Assembly (NCBI GenBank): GCA_947450495.1 | Contig: CANFVX010000004.1 | Location: forward strand, 1 to 33,699 | DNA from: Gammaproteobacteria bacterium | Lineage (GTDB): Bacteria; Pseudomonadota; Gammaproteobacteria; Ga0077536 | DNA length: 33,699 nucleotides | Direction of reading: 5' to 3' | In this document: positions 17,295-25,026 of the stretch, piece by piece | Numbering within the stretch: position 1 is the first letter of the stretch | Layout of the letters: every line of letters begins with the position of its first letter | Made by a program: the position numbers and the translations under genes | The notes under the pieces: generated by a model | The model's database searches: none | Seen by the model: the letters and a program-made list of their open reading frames with translations, nothing else | What the model was told of the DNA's origin: nothing

Positions 17295-18440
17295 GTGCAA
17301 CTGCTCCTTTCCTTTTATTTGCTGGCGGCCAGTGCTTATGTGCTGCTGGCCATCCGCGGTCTGCTGCGGCTGAATCATCCGGCGCCCCGGGCCGGTGGCG
17401 ACTGCCCGCCGATGACGGTGCTGAAACCCCTACACGGGGACGAGCCCGGCCTGTTCGAGAACCTGTTGTCGTTCTGCCAGCAGGATTACCCGCAATATCA
17501 GGTGATTTTTGGCGTTTCCAAGGCGGACGACGCGGCCGTGGCGGTGGCCCGCCGCGTGATTGCCGCGTGTCCCGATGCCGACCTCGCGTTGGTGGTGAAC
17601 GACCGCCTGATCGGGAGCAATCGTAAAATTTGCAACGTGGCGAACTGCCATGAGCTATCCCGTTACGACATTCTGGTAATCGCTGACAGCGACATGCGCG
17701 TGGCCCCGGATTACCTGCGCCGCATCGCGAGCAGTTTTGAAGACCCGGGCGTGGCCGCAGGCACCTGCCTTTATCGCGGCCGTCCGGTAAGCGGCCTCGC
17801 CTCCTGGCTCGGCGCGGCCTACATCAACGAATGGTTTCTGCCCTCGGTGCTGGTGGCGACCAGTTTCCAATCCCTGCACTTCTGCTTTGGGGCGACGATG
17901 GCGGTGCGGCGCAGTGCGCTGGAGGCGATCGGCGGCTTCGAGCGGCTGGCCAATGAACTGGCCGACGACTATCGGCTCGGGGATCTGGTCGCATCGCAGT
18001 GCGGCAGGGTCGCTTTAATCCCTTGTATCGTCGAGAATACTGTCCATGAGCCCTCGCTCGCTTCGTTGTTAAGGCACGAACTGCGCTGGGCCCGCACCGT
18101 CCGCTCCGTGCAAGCGGGCGGGTACGCGATGTCTTTCCTGACCTATATCACGCCTGCCGCGCTGGCCTTTGCGCTGGCGGTGGGCGCCCAGCACCCGTTA
18201 GTGGGGGTTGCTGCGGTGGGTTGGGCCGTGGGGTTACGCGCGCTACTGCACGATGTGGCGCGCACTACCGTGGCACCCGGGCAGCCCGCCGCCTATGGGC
18301 TCACGGTGCTACGCGATCTCCTGTGTTTCGGCGTGTGGGTGGCGAGTTTTCTCGGCCGCAACGTTGAATGGCAGGGTTACGAATTCAAGGTGGACAAACA
18401 GGGCCACATGGAACTGAAAGGAACCGTCGAACCATCATGA
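17295..18440 (+). CDS. hpnI: Hopanoid glycosyltransferase HpnI
   Basis: HpnI is a family 2 glycosyltransferase related to ceramide glucosyltransferase. It adds N-acetylglucosamine to bacteriohopanetetrol. At 381 residues it has an N-terminal membrane segment (LLLSFYLLAASAYVLLAIRG), the catalytic domain from TVLKPLHGDEPGLFENLLSF, a DxD motif at Asp131-Asp133 (IADSDMRV), NELADDYRLGD with Asp224-Asp225, and HELRW at 261-265 matching the (Q/H)xxRW signature. Hydrophobic C-terminal segments follow. The start is GTG; no ATG suits the conserved N-terminus. Its stop overlaps the hpnJ start (ATGA), so the two are translationally coupled. Confidence 0.93.
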   Translation: MQLLLSFYLLAASAYVLLAIRGLLRLNHPAPRAGGDCPPMTVLKPLHGDEPGLFENLLSFCQQDYPQYQVIFGVSKADDAAVAVARRVIAACPDADLALVVNDRLIGSNRKICNVANCHELSRYDILVIADSDMRVAPDYLRRIASSFEDPGVAAGTCLYRGRPVSGLASWLGAAYINEWFLPSVLVATSFQSLHFCFGATMAVRRSALEAIGGFERLANELADDYRLGDLVASQCGRVALIPCIVENTVHEPSLASLLRHELRWARTVRSVQAGGYAMSFLTYITPAALAFALAVGAQHPLVGVAAVGWAVGLRALLHDVARTTVAPGQPAAYGLTVLRDLLCFGVWVASFLGRNVEWQGYEFKVDKQGHMELKGTVEPS

Positions 18441-19864
18441 CTATGAAAACGCTGTTTTTGAATCCGCCGTCTTTCGACGGCTTTGACGGTGGCGCCGGCT
18501 CGCGCTATCAGGCCCGCCGCGAAATCCGCTCTTTCTGGTATCCCACGTGGCTGGCGCAACCGGCCGCGATGGTCCCGAACAGCAAACTGGTTGATGCCCC
18601 CGCCCACGGCCAGACCGTGGAAGAAGTAGTGGCGATGGCCGGCGACTTCGAGTTTGCCGTGCTTCACACCAGCACCCCGTCGTTCGAGAACGACTGCAAG
18701 ATTGCCGAGGCGCTGAAGGAAAAAAATCCCAAGCTCCTCATCGGTATGGTCGGCGCGCATGTGTCGGTCAATCCGGATCCCTCCATTCGCGCTTCCAAGG
18801 CCATCGACTTCGTCGCCAACGGTGAATTCGATTACGTGTGCGTGGAAATTGCCGAAGGCAAACCGCTGGCCGAAGTCGGCGGCATCACCTGGCGCAAGGG
18901 CGAAAGCTATGTGCGCAACGCCGATCGCCCGATTATCGAAGACATGGATGCGCTGCCGTCGGTGATCGACGTGTACAAGCGCGATCTGGTCATCGAAGAC
19001 TATTTCATCGGCTACCTGCAGCACCCGTATCTGTCGGTGTACACCGGCCGTGGCTGCAAGTCGCGCTGCACTTTCTGCCTGTGGCCGCAAACGATTTCCG
19101 GTCATCGCTATCGCACCCGCAGCCCGCAGGTGGTGGCGGATGAAATCGCCAAAGCCAAGCAGTACTTCCCGCAGATCAAAGAATTTTTCTTCGACGACGA
19201 CACCTTCACCGACGACATCCCGCGCGTGGAAGAAACCGCCCGTTTGCTCGGCAAGCTCGGCATCACCTGGTCGTGCAACGCCAAGGCGAACGTGCCCTAC
19301 GAGACCTTGAAGATCATGAAGGAAAACGGCCTGCGTCTCTTGCTGGTGGGCTATGAGTCCGGCAATCGCCAGATCCTGATCAACATCCGCAAGGGCGTCA
19401 GCACGGACATCGCGCGGCGCTTCACCGCCGACTGCCACAAGCTGGGTATCGCCATCCACGGCACCTTCATCGTGGGTCTGCCGGGCGAAACCCGCGAGAC
19501 CATCGAAGAAACCATCCGCTACGCGCAGGAAATCAATCCGCACACCATTCAGGTGTCGCTGGCGGCGGCCTACCCCGGCACGCGCATTTACGCCGAAGCC
19601 CAGTCCAACAACTGGCTACGGCGTCCGGCCGGCGACGTGGTGGCCGACAACGGTCTGCAAATCAGCTCGCTCGAATACCCGCACCTGTCGCACGAAGAAA
19701 TCTTTGAAGCGCTGGCAGTGTTCTACAAGCGCTTCTACTTCCGGCCGCGCAAGATTGGCGAAATCACCTGGGAGATGCTGAAGAGCTGGACCATGATGAA
19801 GCGCCGTCTGCGCGAAGGCGTGGAGTTCTTCAACTTCCTGCGCACGCGTAACGACGCGGGCTAA
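18437..19864 (+). CDS. hpnJ: Hopanoid radical SAM enzyme HpnJ
   Basis: HpnJ is a B12-binding-domain radical SAM protein proposed to rearrange the glucosamine head group of bacteriohopanetetrol into the cyclitol ether. At 475 residues, the N-terminus MKTLFLNPPSFDGFDGGAGSRYQARREIRSFWYPTWLAQPA is highly characteristic of HpnJ. The cluster motif CxxxCxxC is at Cys207, Cys211 and Cys214 (GRGCKSRCTFC). Later segments include FFFDDDTFTDDI and GTFIVGLPGETRETIEE. I chose the ATG at 18437 because it overlaps the hpnI stop (ATGA). The ATG at 18443 is equally possible. The track start at 18368 lies inside hpnI. Confidence 0.95.
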   Translation: MTMKTLFLNPPSFDGFDGGAGSRYQARREIRSFWYPTWLAQPAAMVPNSKLVDAPAHGQTVEEVVAMAGDFEFAVLHTSTPSFENDCKIAEALKEKNPKLLIGMVGAHVSVNPDPSIRASKAIDFVANGEFDYVCVEIAEGKPLAEVGGITWRKGESYVRNADRPIIEDMDALPSVIDVYKRDLVIEDYFIGYLQHPYLSVYTGRGCKSRCTFCLWPQTISGHRYRTRSPQVVADEIAKAKQYFPQIKEFFFDDDTFTDDIPRVEETARLLGKLGITWSCNAKANVPYETLKIMKENGLRLLLVGYESGNRQILINIRKGVSTDIARRFTADCHKLGIAIHGTFIVGLPGETRETIEETIRYAQEINPHTIQVSLAAAYPGTRIYAEAQSNNWLRRPAGDVVADNGLQISSLEYPHLSHEEIFEALAVFYKRFYFRPRKIGEITWEMLKSWTMMKRRLREGVEFFNFLRTRNDAG

Positions 19865-19886
19865 GGAAGTCGCCAGGTGGCGCGGC

Positions 19887-19933
19887 GCGATTCCCTTGCG
19901 AATCGCCCGCGCGTCGCTTGGCTTGAGCCAAGC
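19887..19933. terminator. Two adjacent hairpins between hpnJ and the GST gene
   Basis: Two stem-loops lie in the 72-base convergent spacer. One is gcgattc/gaatcgc with a 6-base loop (19887-19906). The other is gcttggc/gccaagc with a 4-base loop (19916-19933). There is no strong T tract. They probably end both transcripts. Confidence 0.55.
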
Positions 19934-19936
19934 TTC

Positions 19937-20923
19937 TCAGCCTGAGGCCGATGCTGGAAAGCGCCTGCGATCGTGGGGCTGGGCCAGCGCTTCGTGATAG
20001 CCCTGCGGCCCGCGCGGGATGATCCCGGTGGGATTGATGCCCGGAATCGAGTAGTAGCCGCGCACGAAGTGCGCCACGTTGATCGTCTCCGCCACCTTCG
20101 GGTATTGGTACAGCTCACGCAGGTAGTTCGACAACTGCGGATAGCTCGCAATCGTGCGCTGATTGCATTTGAAGAGTCCGTGATACACCAGATCAAAGCG
20201 CAGCAGGCTGGCTAACAGGCGCCAGTCGGCTTCGGTGATTTGCTCGCCTACGAGATAGCGCTGCGTGGCCAGCCGCGTGTCCAACCAGTCCAGCGTCTCG
20301 AACAACACATCGAAGGCTTCGTCATAGGCCTCCTGTGATTTGGCGAGCCCTACCCGATACACCCCGTTGTTCACGCCCTGATACACCCGCTCGTTGATCG
20401 CGTCGATTTCGGCGCGGAGCGGCGTGGGATAGAAATCTGTTTTCACGTCGGTAAACGCGTCAAACGCGCTGTTCAGCATACGGATGATTTCGGGCGACTC
20501 GTTGTTAACGATGCCGCCCGTTTGTTTGTCCCACAGCACCGGCACCGACACCGTGCCGGTGTAGTCGGGCCGGGTCGCGGTATAGGCCTGATGCAAATGC
20601 GTGAAGCCGTTGACCGGATCCGGCGTGCAGCCGCCGGGGTAGTCGCCAAAAATCCAGCCTTCCCGGCGGTCGTTCGGGATGGCGATGGTCATCGAAATCA
20701 CCGGCTCCAGATTTTTGATCGCGCGATAAAGCATCGTGCGCCAGGCCCAGGGGCAGTGATAGGCCACGTACAGGTGGTAGCGCTCGGCTTCGGCCTTGAA
20801 ACCGCTGCCGCCGTCGGCCGTGATGGTGGCCCGGAACGCGGCCGGTTCGCGCACAAATCGGCCGTTTTCGACTGGAATCATCGTCGCCGCGCTGTCCCAG
20901 CGGCCGTTAATCAGCAAGCCCAT
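19937..20923 (-). CDS. Glutathionyl-hydroquinone reductase (Xi-class glutathione transferase)
   Basis: This 328-residue Xi-class glutathione transferase reduces glutathionyl-hydroquinones, releasing hydroquinone. The catalytic Cys57 sits in the signature YHCPWAWR. Other family blocks are GWIFGDYPGGCTPDPVNGFTHLHQAY, TVPVLWD-like SVPVLWDKQTGGIVNNESPEIIRMLN, and FDLVYHGLFKCNQRTIASYPQLSNYLREL. Relatives are Escherichia coli YqjG and PcpF of chlorophenol degraders. It is the last gene of a minus-strand set with a hydrolase, a VOC protein and a nitroreductase, 30 bases after the nitroreductase. The context suggests handling of quinones or electrophiles. Confidence 0.93.
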   Translation of the reverse strand: MGLLINGRWDSAATMIPVENGRFVREPAAFRATITADGGSGFKAEAERYHLYVAYHCPWAWRTMLYRAIKNLEPVISMTIAIPNDRREGWIFGDYPGGCTPDPVNGFTHLHQAYTATRPDYTGTVSVPVLWDKQTGGIVNNESPEIIRMLNSAFDAFTDVKTDFYPTPLRAEIDAINERVYQGVNNGVYRVGLAKSQEAYDEAFDVLFETLDWLDTRLATQRYLVGEQITEADWRLLASLLRFDLVYHGLFKCNQRTIASYPQLSNYLRELYQYPKVAETINVAHFVRGYYSIPGINPTGIIPRGPQGYHEALAQPHDRRRFPASASG

Positions 20924-20953
20924 GCGCTATCTCCTCGACCGCCCGCGCGGGTC

Positions 20954-21649
20954 TTAATGTTGGCCCCAGCGATCGCGATAGGTCACTTCATTGACCGGCA
21001 AGCGTTTGGCCGGGTGCAGGTCGCCGCCGGTCAGCCAGGCGATGGGCAGTAGCGCGGCCTGCGTGTAGTTCTCCGGAATGCCGAGGGCGTCCGAGATTTC
21101 GCGCTCGTACTGCAGATGCAGCGTCGTCCAGGCGGACGCAATGCGTCGCGCGCGTAAGGCGAGCATCAAGGACCAGGTCGCGGGCAATATCGAGCCCCAC
21201 ATAGAGGCCTGGGTAAACACATCGTCGTGCTCGAAGCGACCTTCGATGAGTGGAATCACCATCACCGGTGCGCGCTGCATGTGTTGCATCAGATAGCCGC
21301 CGGATTTCATCATCGCCGCCTTTTGCTGCTGGCGAAGGTCCGCTTCCTCGTACTCGCGCATCATGGTCACGCCGGTTTTAGAGAGCCCGGTTTTGCCTTC
21401 GACATAGGCCCCCGCGGCGCGGCGATAGCAGTCGGCGATGAGGTCTTTCGACTTCTGCTCGGTAATCACCATAAAGCGCCAGGTTTGGGTGTTGGCGCCG
21501 GTGGGCGCCTGTAGCGCGATGTTCAGCGCCTCGTCGATCAGCGCCATGGGCACCGGGCGGTCGAAGTCCAGACGCTGGCGCACGCTGCGGGTGGTGTTGA
21601 GCACCCAGTCCACGCTCGCCAGATCGATCGGTTTGATGTCATTGCTCAT
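20954..21649 (-). CDS. Nitroreductase-family flavoprotein
   Basis: This 231-residue FMN-dependent oxidoreductase belongs to the nitroreductase family. The N-terminal TTRSVRQRLDFDRPVP and ALQAPTGANTQTWRFMVITE match the FMN-binding regions. LPATWSLMLALRARRIASAWTTLHL and the C-terminal LPIAWLTGGDLHPAKRLPVNEVTYRDRWG complete the fold. It would use NAD(P)H to reduce nitro groups, quinones or enones; the physiological substrate is unknown. The ATG at 21649 has a strong Shine-Dalgarno (ggggag) and overlaps the stop of the VOC gene (ATGA). The track start at 21691 lies inside the VOC gene. Confidence 0.92.
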   Translation of the reverse strand: MSNDIKPIDLASVDWVLNTTRSVRQRLDFDRPVPMALIDEALNIALQAPTGANTQTWRFMVITEQKSKDLIADCYRRAAGAYVEGKTGLSKTGVTMMREYEEADLRQQQKAAMMKSGGYLMQHMQRAPVMVIPLIEGRFEHDDVFTQASMWGSILPATWSLMLALRARRIASAWTTLHLQYEREISDALGIPENYTQAALLPIAWLTGGDLHPAKRLPVNEVTYRDRWGQH

Positions 21650-22143
21650 GTGTTGGCTCCCCGGGATGTTGTGTTTGCCGTGTGTTCCCACAGCTGAATC
21701 ATGTTGCCGTCGGCATCGTAGAACAGGAACGAGCGACCGAAGTCGCCGCAGGGCCAGACGTACTCCGTCTGGGTTTCATAGCCGGCCTCGCGGATGCGGG
21801 CGAACCAGCCATCGATGTCCGTCACCAGCAGCCCGAGTTCGTGAACGCCGGTGTGGCCGTAGCGCTGGTGCTCCGGCGGCGTGCGCACGATGGCCGGGTT
21901 TTCACACTGCTGGAGTTCGATGATCGCGCCTTCGGCGGAGACCAGAATGGCCATCCGCGACCGCGCGTTTTTGACTTTGAAGATGTCGTCCAGCAGCGCC
22001 GGGTAGAGATATACCGCAGGCGCCGGGGCGGGGCCGTCGGGAATGATACTGTCCTTGATCACCCGAAAGCCCAGAACGTCGCGCCACAGGCGCAAGGCCG
22101 CTTCCATCTCGGCGACAAAAATCGCCATGTGATGGAAGCGCAC
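21646..22143 (-). CDS. VOC (glyoxalase/extradiol dioxygenase fold) protein
   Basis: This 165-residue protein has two beta-alpha-beta-beta-beta modules of the vicinal oxygen chelate superfamily: FHHMAIFVAEMEAALRLWRDVLGFRV and GVHELGLLVTDIDGWFARIREAGYE, ending in FLFYDADGNMIQLWEH. Candidate metal ligands are His5, Glu76 and His101. The usual fourth glutamate (GNxIEL) is Gln150 here, although Glu153 is nearby. Members include glyoxalase I, extradiol dioxygenases and epimerases, so the reaction is not assigned. Its stop overlaps the nitroreductase start by four bases and it follows the hydrolase by 18 bases, which supports an operon. Confidence 0.9.
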   Translation of the reverse strand: MRFHHMAIFVAEMEAALRLWRDVLGFRVIKDSIIPDGPAPAPAVYLYPALLDDIFKVKNARSRMAILVSAEGAIIELQQCENPAIVRTPPEHQRYGHTGVHELGLLVTDIDGWFARIREAGYETQTEYVWPCGDFGRSFLFYDADGNMIQLWEHTANTTSRGANT

Positions 22144-22161
22144 GCCGGGCGGCCCGCGATC

Positions 22162-23070
22162 TCAGGCCAGACCGAGCTTCGGCTTAACCCAGCTCGCCAG
22201 TTTGGCAATGGCGTCGTCCGCTTCCGGCGCGCGTCCCGCCATGAACTGGAAGACGTGCTGCATTTCAGGAAAGACTTCGAGTTTGCATTCGCTTCCCGCC
22301 TGACGGATGCGCTCGGCCACGCGGGTGGAATCGTCCATGATCACTTCGTAGCCGCCCACCTGCACATAGGTCGGGGGAAAGCCTTTGAAATCGGCGTACA
22401 TCATGTTGGCCGTGGGGTCTTGGCGGGAGGCGCCGCCCAAAAACAGCCCTGCCATGTTCAAAGACATGTCGCGGCTGATCAGGCGTTCGACCTTCGCATT
22501 GGTCTCGAACGAGGGGGCGGTGGCTTCCATATCGCACCAGGGTGACATGGGCATCACGGCGGCCGGCAGCGGCAGGCCGCGGTCGCGAATGGCCAGCACC
22601 ACCGACAAGCTCAGTAAGCCGCCCGCCGAGTCGCCCACCGTCGCGATGTGCTGCGGCTTGATGCCTTGCGCGAGCAGCCATTCGTAGACTTTTACGCCTT
22701 CGTTGTTTTGCGAAGGGTGGGTGTGCTCTGGCGCCCGAAGGTAGTCCACCACCAGCGCGCGGCAGCCGACGGCCTTTGCGATGTGGGCAAACATCTTGCG
22801 GTGAGAGAAGCGCGAGCCGGTCACGCAGCCGCCACCGTGAAGGGCCAACAGCACGCGATCTTCCGCACAGCCGTGCGGCACGGCCCACAGACAGGGCGTG
22901 CCCTCAACATCAATATCGAAATAATCGACCTGCCCTGGGTCCGTGGCGAGATCCCCGCATCGCTCCAGCAGGTCACGGAGTTCGTCGAGACCCATCGCGG
23001 GATTGGCCGCCATAGCAGCAACGAAACTGTCGAAAAGGTGATCAATAGCGGCGGCTTGCGGACTGGCCAT
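22162..23070 (-). CDS. Alpha/beta hydrolase, hormone-sensitive lipase-like
   Basis: This 302-residue hydrolase belongs to the HSL (family IV) esterases. The oxyanion-hole motif HGGG is at residues 78-81 (ALHGGGCVTGSRFSH). The nucleophile Ser148 is in VGDSAGG. The acid is probably Asp246 or Asp247 (YEVIMDDSTRVAERI) and the base His272 (EMQHVFQFMAG). It has no signal peptide, so it is cytoplasmic. The ATG at 23070 has a Shine-Dalgarno (aaggag). It is the first gene of the four-gene minus-strand set. It probably cleaves an ester or lactone; the neighbouring monooxygenase and redox enzymes make a catabolic role plausible. Confidence 0.93.
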   Translation of the reverse strand: MASPQAAAIDHLFDSFVAAMAANPAMGLDELRDLLERCGDLATDPGQVDYFDIDVEGTPCLWAVPHGCAEDRVLLALHGGGCVTGSRFSHRKMFAHIAKAVGCRALVVDYLRAPEHTHPSQNNEGVKVYEWLLAQGIKPQHIATVGDSAGGLLSLSVVLAIRDRGLPLPAAVMPMSPWCDMEATAPSFETNAKVERLISRDMSLNMAGLFLGGASRQDPTANMMYADFKGFPPTYVQVGGYEVIMDDSTRVAERIRQAGSECKLEVFPEMQHVFQFMAGRAPEADDAIAKLASWVKPKLGLA

Positions 23071-23248
23071 GGTGTGCTCCTTGAGTGTTATTGGTATTGA
23101 ACGCTGGCACGGGCGGGGCCGTGGCAGGCAGCCCTAATGTAGACGCTCGCTTCGGGCTTGTCTTGTCGGGGCTGCTTGGCAGATCAGGGTAGGTCGGCTG
23201 AGGCGAAAGCCACCGCCCGTCGCGATTAGACGCTGGCGCGCCCGGCAT

Positions 23249-23275
23249 AAAAAAGGCCGCATTGCTGCGGCCTTT
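23249..23275 (-). terminator. Rho-independent terminator after phosphoesterase copy 1
   Basis: A 10-bp stem (aaaggccgca/tgcggccttt) with a 4-base loop is followed by a T tract when read on the minus strand. It is almost the same sequence as the terminator at 24944-24970. Confidence 0.92.
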
Positions 23276-23304
23276 CGGTGTCTCCAGAAAATTCCTTCCA
23301 GGCT

Positions 23305-23334
23305 ACCGCCCGCTAGCCTGAGCGAGCGGGCGGT
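23305..23334. other. GC-rich hairpin just upstream of the terminator
   Basis: A perfect 10-bp stem (accgcccgct/agcgggcggt) with a 10-base loop lies between the phosphoesterase copy 1 stop and its terminator. There is no T tract. It may protect the 3' end of the transcript or help terminate it. Confidence 0.7.
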
Positions 23335-23370
23335 GCGAATCCGCGAGAGAAAATTTCTGCTTGTCCGGGC

Positions 23371-24720
23371 TTACTGGAAGGCGGTGATGGTCTGGATTTT
23401 GGTAGTCATGCCAAAGCTGTCGCTGAAGCCGTAGAGCTCGAGATCTACCGCGCCGCTTTGATGAACGTTCACCAACGCCCAGGCGTACCAGCGGTCGTAG
23501 GGACCTGCAGTGGTCGGCGCGGCCGGGCACGAGGTAGCGGCACCGCCACCGGTCACGCCAGCGCAGAGGCGCGCGGCTTCAAACGGCGAACCGCCAGAGC
23601 CCACTAGCACCTGCCAAGGATTCTTGGCTGTGTAGGTGTTGGTCGGATCCGGGTACTGCACCACCTTGGTGGTGTGCTCGTGACCGCAGAAGTAGGCTGC
23701 ACCGTACTGCGCCATCAGACGCCAGAAGTTGTTGCGCGGCGTCGTGTCGGCATCGAGACCGCCAGCGGCGATGCTCGGGCTCGTGGTGTAGTTATAGGTG
23801 AACGCCATCTTGTGACCGAACACGAAATACTTCACCGGCTTGCTGGCGCTCACGCCACGGGCGGCAGCGTCGCTGAAGTCGGTGGTGAGCCAAGTGGTTG
23901 GCGCGTGGCCGTCGTTGCCCGTCGGGTCGGTGTTGATGACCGCGAAGTGCAGGATGGCGCCATTGGTTTCAATGTCGAACGAGTAGGTGAGATAGGACTG
24001 GTCGGTGCCACCGACCGTGTCCGCCGCCTGCGGCGCGGTGGCAGAAGTGAGGCCGCGCACGTTGGTGGCGCCTTTGCCAACAACGCTGCTAAAGCGCTGG
24101 TTAGTGCTGAGGTCACCAATCAGGTCGCCCATATTGGCGCGGAAGGCATTCTCATTGTCGGCGGTCGACTTCTTGTCGCCGTTCGGGCAAGCAACGCCGT
24201 TTTGGCTAATAGAGGTTTTGCACTCGGTCTCGTGATTGCCGGGTACCGGCATCATGTAGGTGCCGGTTTCCAGCGCGTTTGCCGCCATGCCGCGCCAGAA
24301 GGCGTACTGCACGTAGAGCTGGGTGATGTCGGAGTTCACCACAGCGTTGAGAGCCGGTGCGGCGGAGCTCCAGCTTGCCGGCACAACGGCGTTGCGGTAA
24401 CCCATGATCATGTCGCCGTTGATGAAGAACATCTTCGGCTTCTGGGCCTGAACCGAGCGCAGGATGCGGCCCCAGGCCTTGGAGTTCTGCAGCCAGATTT
24501 TGTCCTGAACCAGCAGTTTGGCGCCAACCGTGTTCGGCGGCACGAGCTGGGTGGAATCCGGTTTGTCCGGGTCCTGGCGGGTGTCGCCGATGCTGGCGAA
24601 GGAAAAGACGACCGGGTCGTTAACGGCGTACGCGGCGGTGCCGGCGGTAGCCATCACCGTGCCGAGCGCGAAGCCGGCAATAAGCCGCTTTAAGGAAGAT
24701 TTGGGCGGTTGAACGAGCAT
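23371..24720 (-). CDS. Secreted metallophosphoesterase, copy 1
   Basis: This 449-residue calcineurin-like phosphoesterase resembles purple acid phosphatases. A signal peptide (KRLIAGFALGTVMATAGTAAYA, cleavage near residue 32) sends it to the periplasm or outside. Metal-site motifs in order are SIGDTRQD (Asp46), FINGDMIMGY, PVPGNHETE, YFVFGHKMAF and YFCGHEHTT. The first motif lacks the His of the common DxH form, as in purple acid phosphatases. The substrate is unknown; phosphate esters are likely. The ATG at 24720 has a caggag Shine-Dalgarno. It is a paralogue of 25663-27012 and the same length. It is probably transcribed alone and ends in its own terminator. Confidence 0.9.
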   Translation of the reverse strand: MLVQPPKSSLKRLIAGFALGTVMATAGTAAYAVNDPVVFSFASIGDTRQDPDKPDSTQLVPPNTVGAKLLVQDKIWLQNSKAWGRILRSVQAQKPKMFFINGDMIMGYRNAVVPASWSSAAPALNAVVNSDITQLYVQYAFWRGMAANALETGTYMMPVPGNHETECKTSISQNGVACPNGDKKSTADNENAFRANMGDLIGDLSTNQRFSSVVGKGATNVRGLTSATAPQAADTVGGTDQSYLTYSFDIETNGAILHFAVINTDPTGNDGHAPTTWLTTDFSDAAARGVSASKPVKYFVFGHKMAFTYNYTTSPSIAAGGLDADTTPRNNFWRLMAQYGAAYFCGHEHTTKVVQYPDPTNTYTAKNPWQVLVGSGGSPFEAARLCAGVTGGGAATSCPAAPTTAGPYDRWYAWALVNVHQSGAVDLELYGFSDSFGMTTKIQTITAFQ

Positions 24721-24943
24721 GCGATGACTCCTGACAAGGAATTTCGGGTTTTGGGTTGCCCACCGGCCGAGGCGCGAAGGACCTGCTTTGCGGCGCCTTA
24801 GCGAGCGGGACAGTAGGGCACGATGGAATTCTGGTGGTCGTATATGACGTGCATGCGAAACGAGTGCGCCGCCACGCCGGTTTCAGTAAGACAGCCTTTC
24901 ACCACTTCCACATGGCGCTCGGAGGACAACGAAGCGGGGCAAT
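24721..24943. other. Spacer upstream of phosphoesterase copy 1
   Basis: The track ORF crossing this spacer is a shadow without family resemblance. The only clear site is the Shine-Dalgarno of copy 1. A promoter reading leftwards must lie here because a terminator closes the right side, but I cannot pick a convincing -35/-10 pair. Confidence 0.5.
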
Positions 24944-24970
24944 AAAAAAGGCCGCATTGCAGCGGCCTTT
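24944..24970 (-). terminator. Rho-independent terminator after the PEP-CTERM gene
   Basis: A 9-bp stem (aaaggccgc/gcggccttt) with a 6-base loop is followed by a T tract on the minus strand. It nearly matches the terminator at 23249-23275. Confidence 0.92.
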
Positions 24971-24989
24971 GGAGATCAGAACTGGGGAG

Positions 24990-25018
24990 CCCGCTGACCG
25001 ATGCGATCGGCCAGCGGG
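24990..25018. other. Hairpin after the PEP-CTERM stop codon
   Basis: A 13-bp stem with one mismatch (cccgctgaccgat/atcggccagcggg) and a 3-base loop lies between the PEP-CTERM stop and its terminator. The arrangement mirrors the hairpin at 23305-23334. Confidence 0.7.
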
Positions 25019-25026
25019 TTCTGGGC

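Noticed and set aside
23042-23248. 68-residue minus-strand ORF upstream of the hydrolase
   Set aside because: It is Pro/Ser-rich with no family resemblance, overlaps the hydrolase start, and has no ribosome binding site that I can see.
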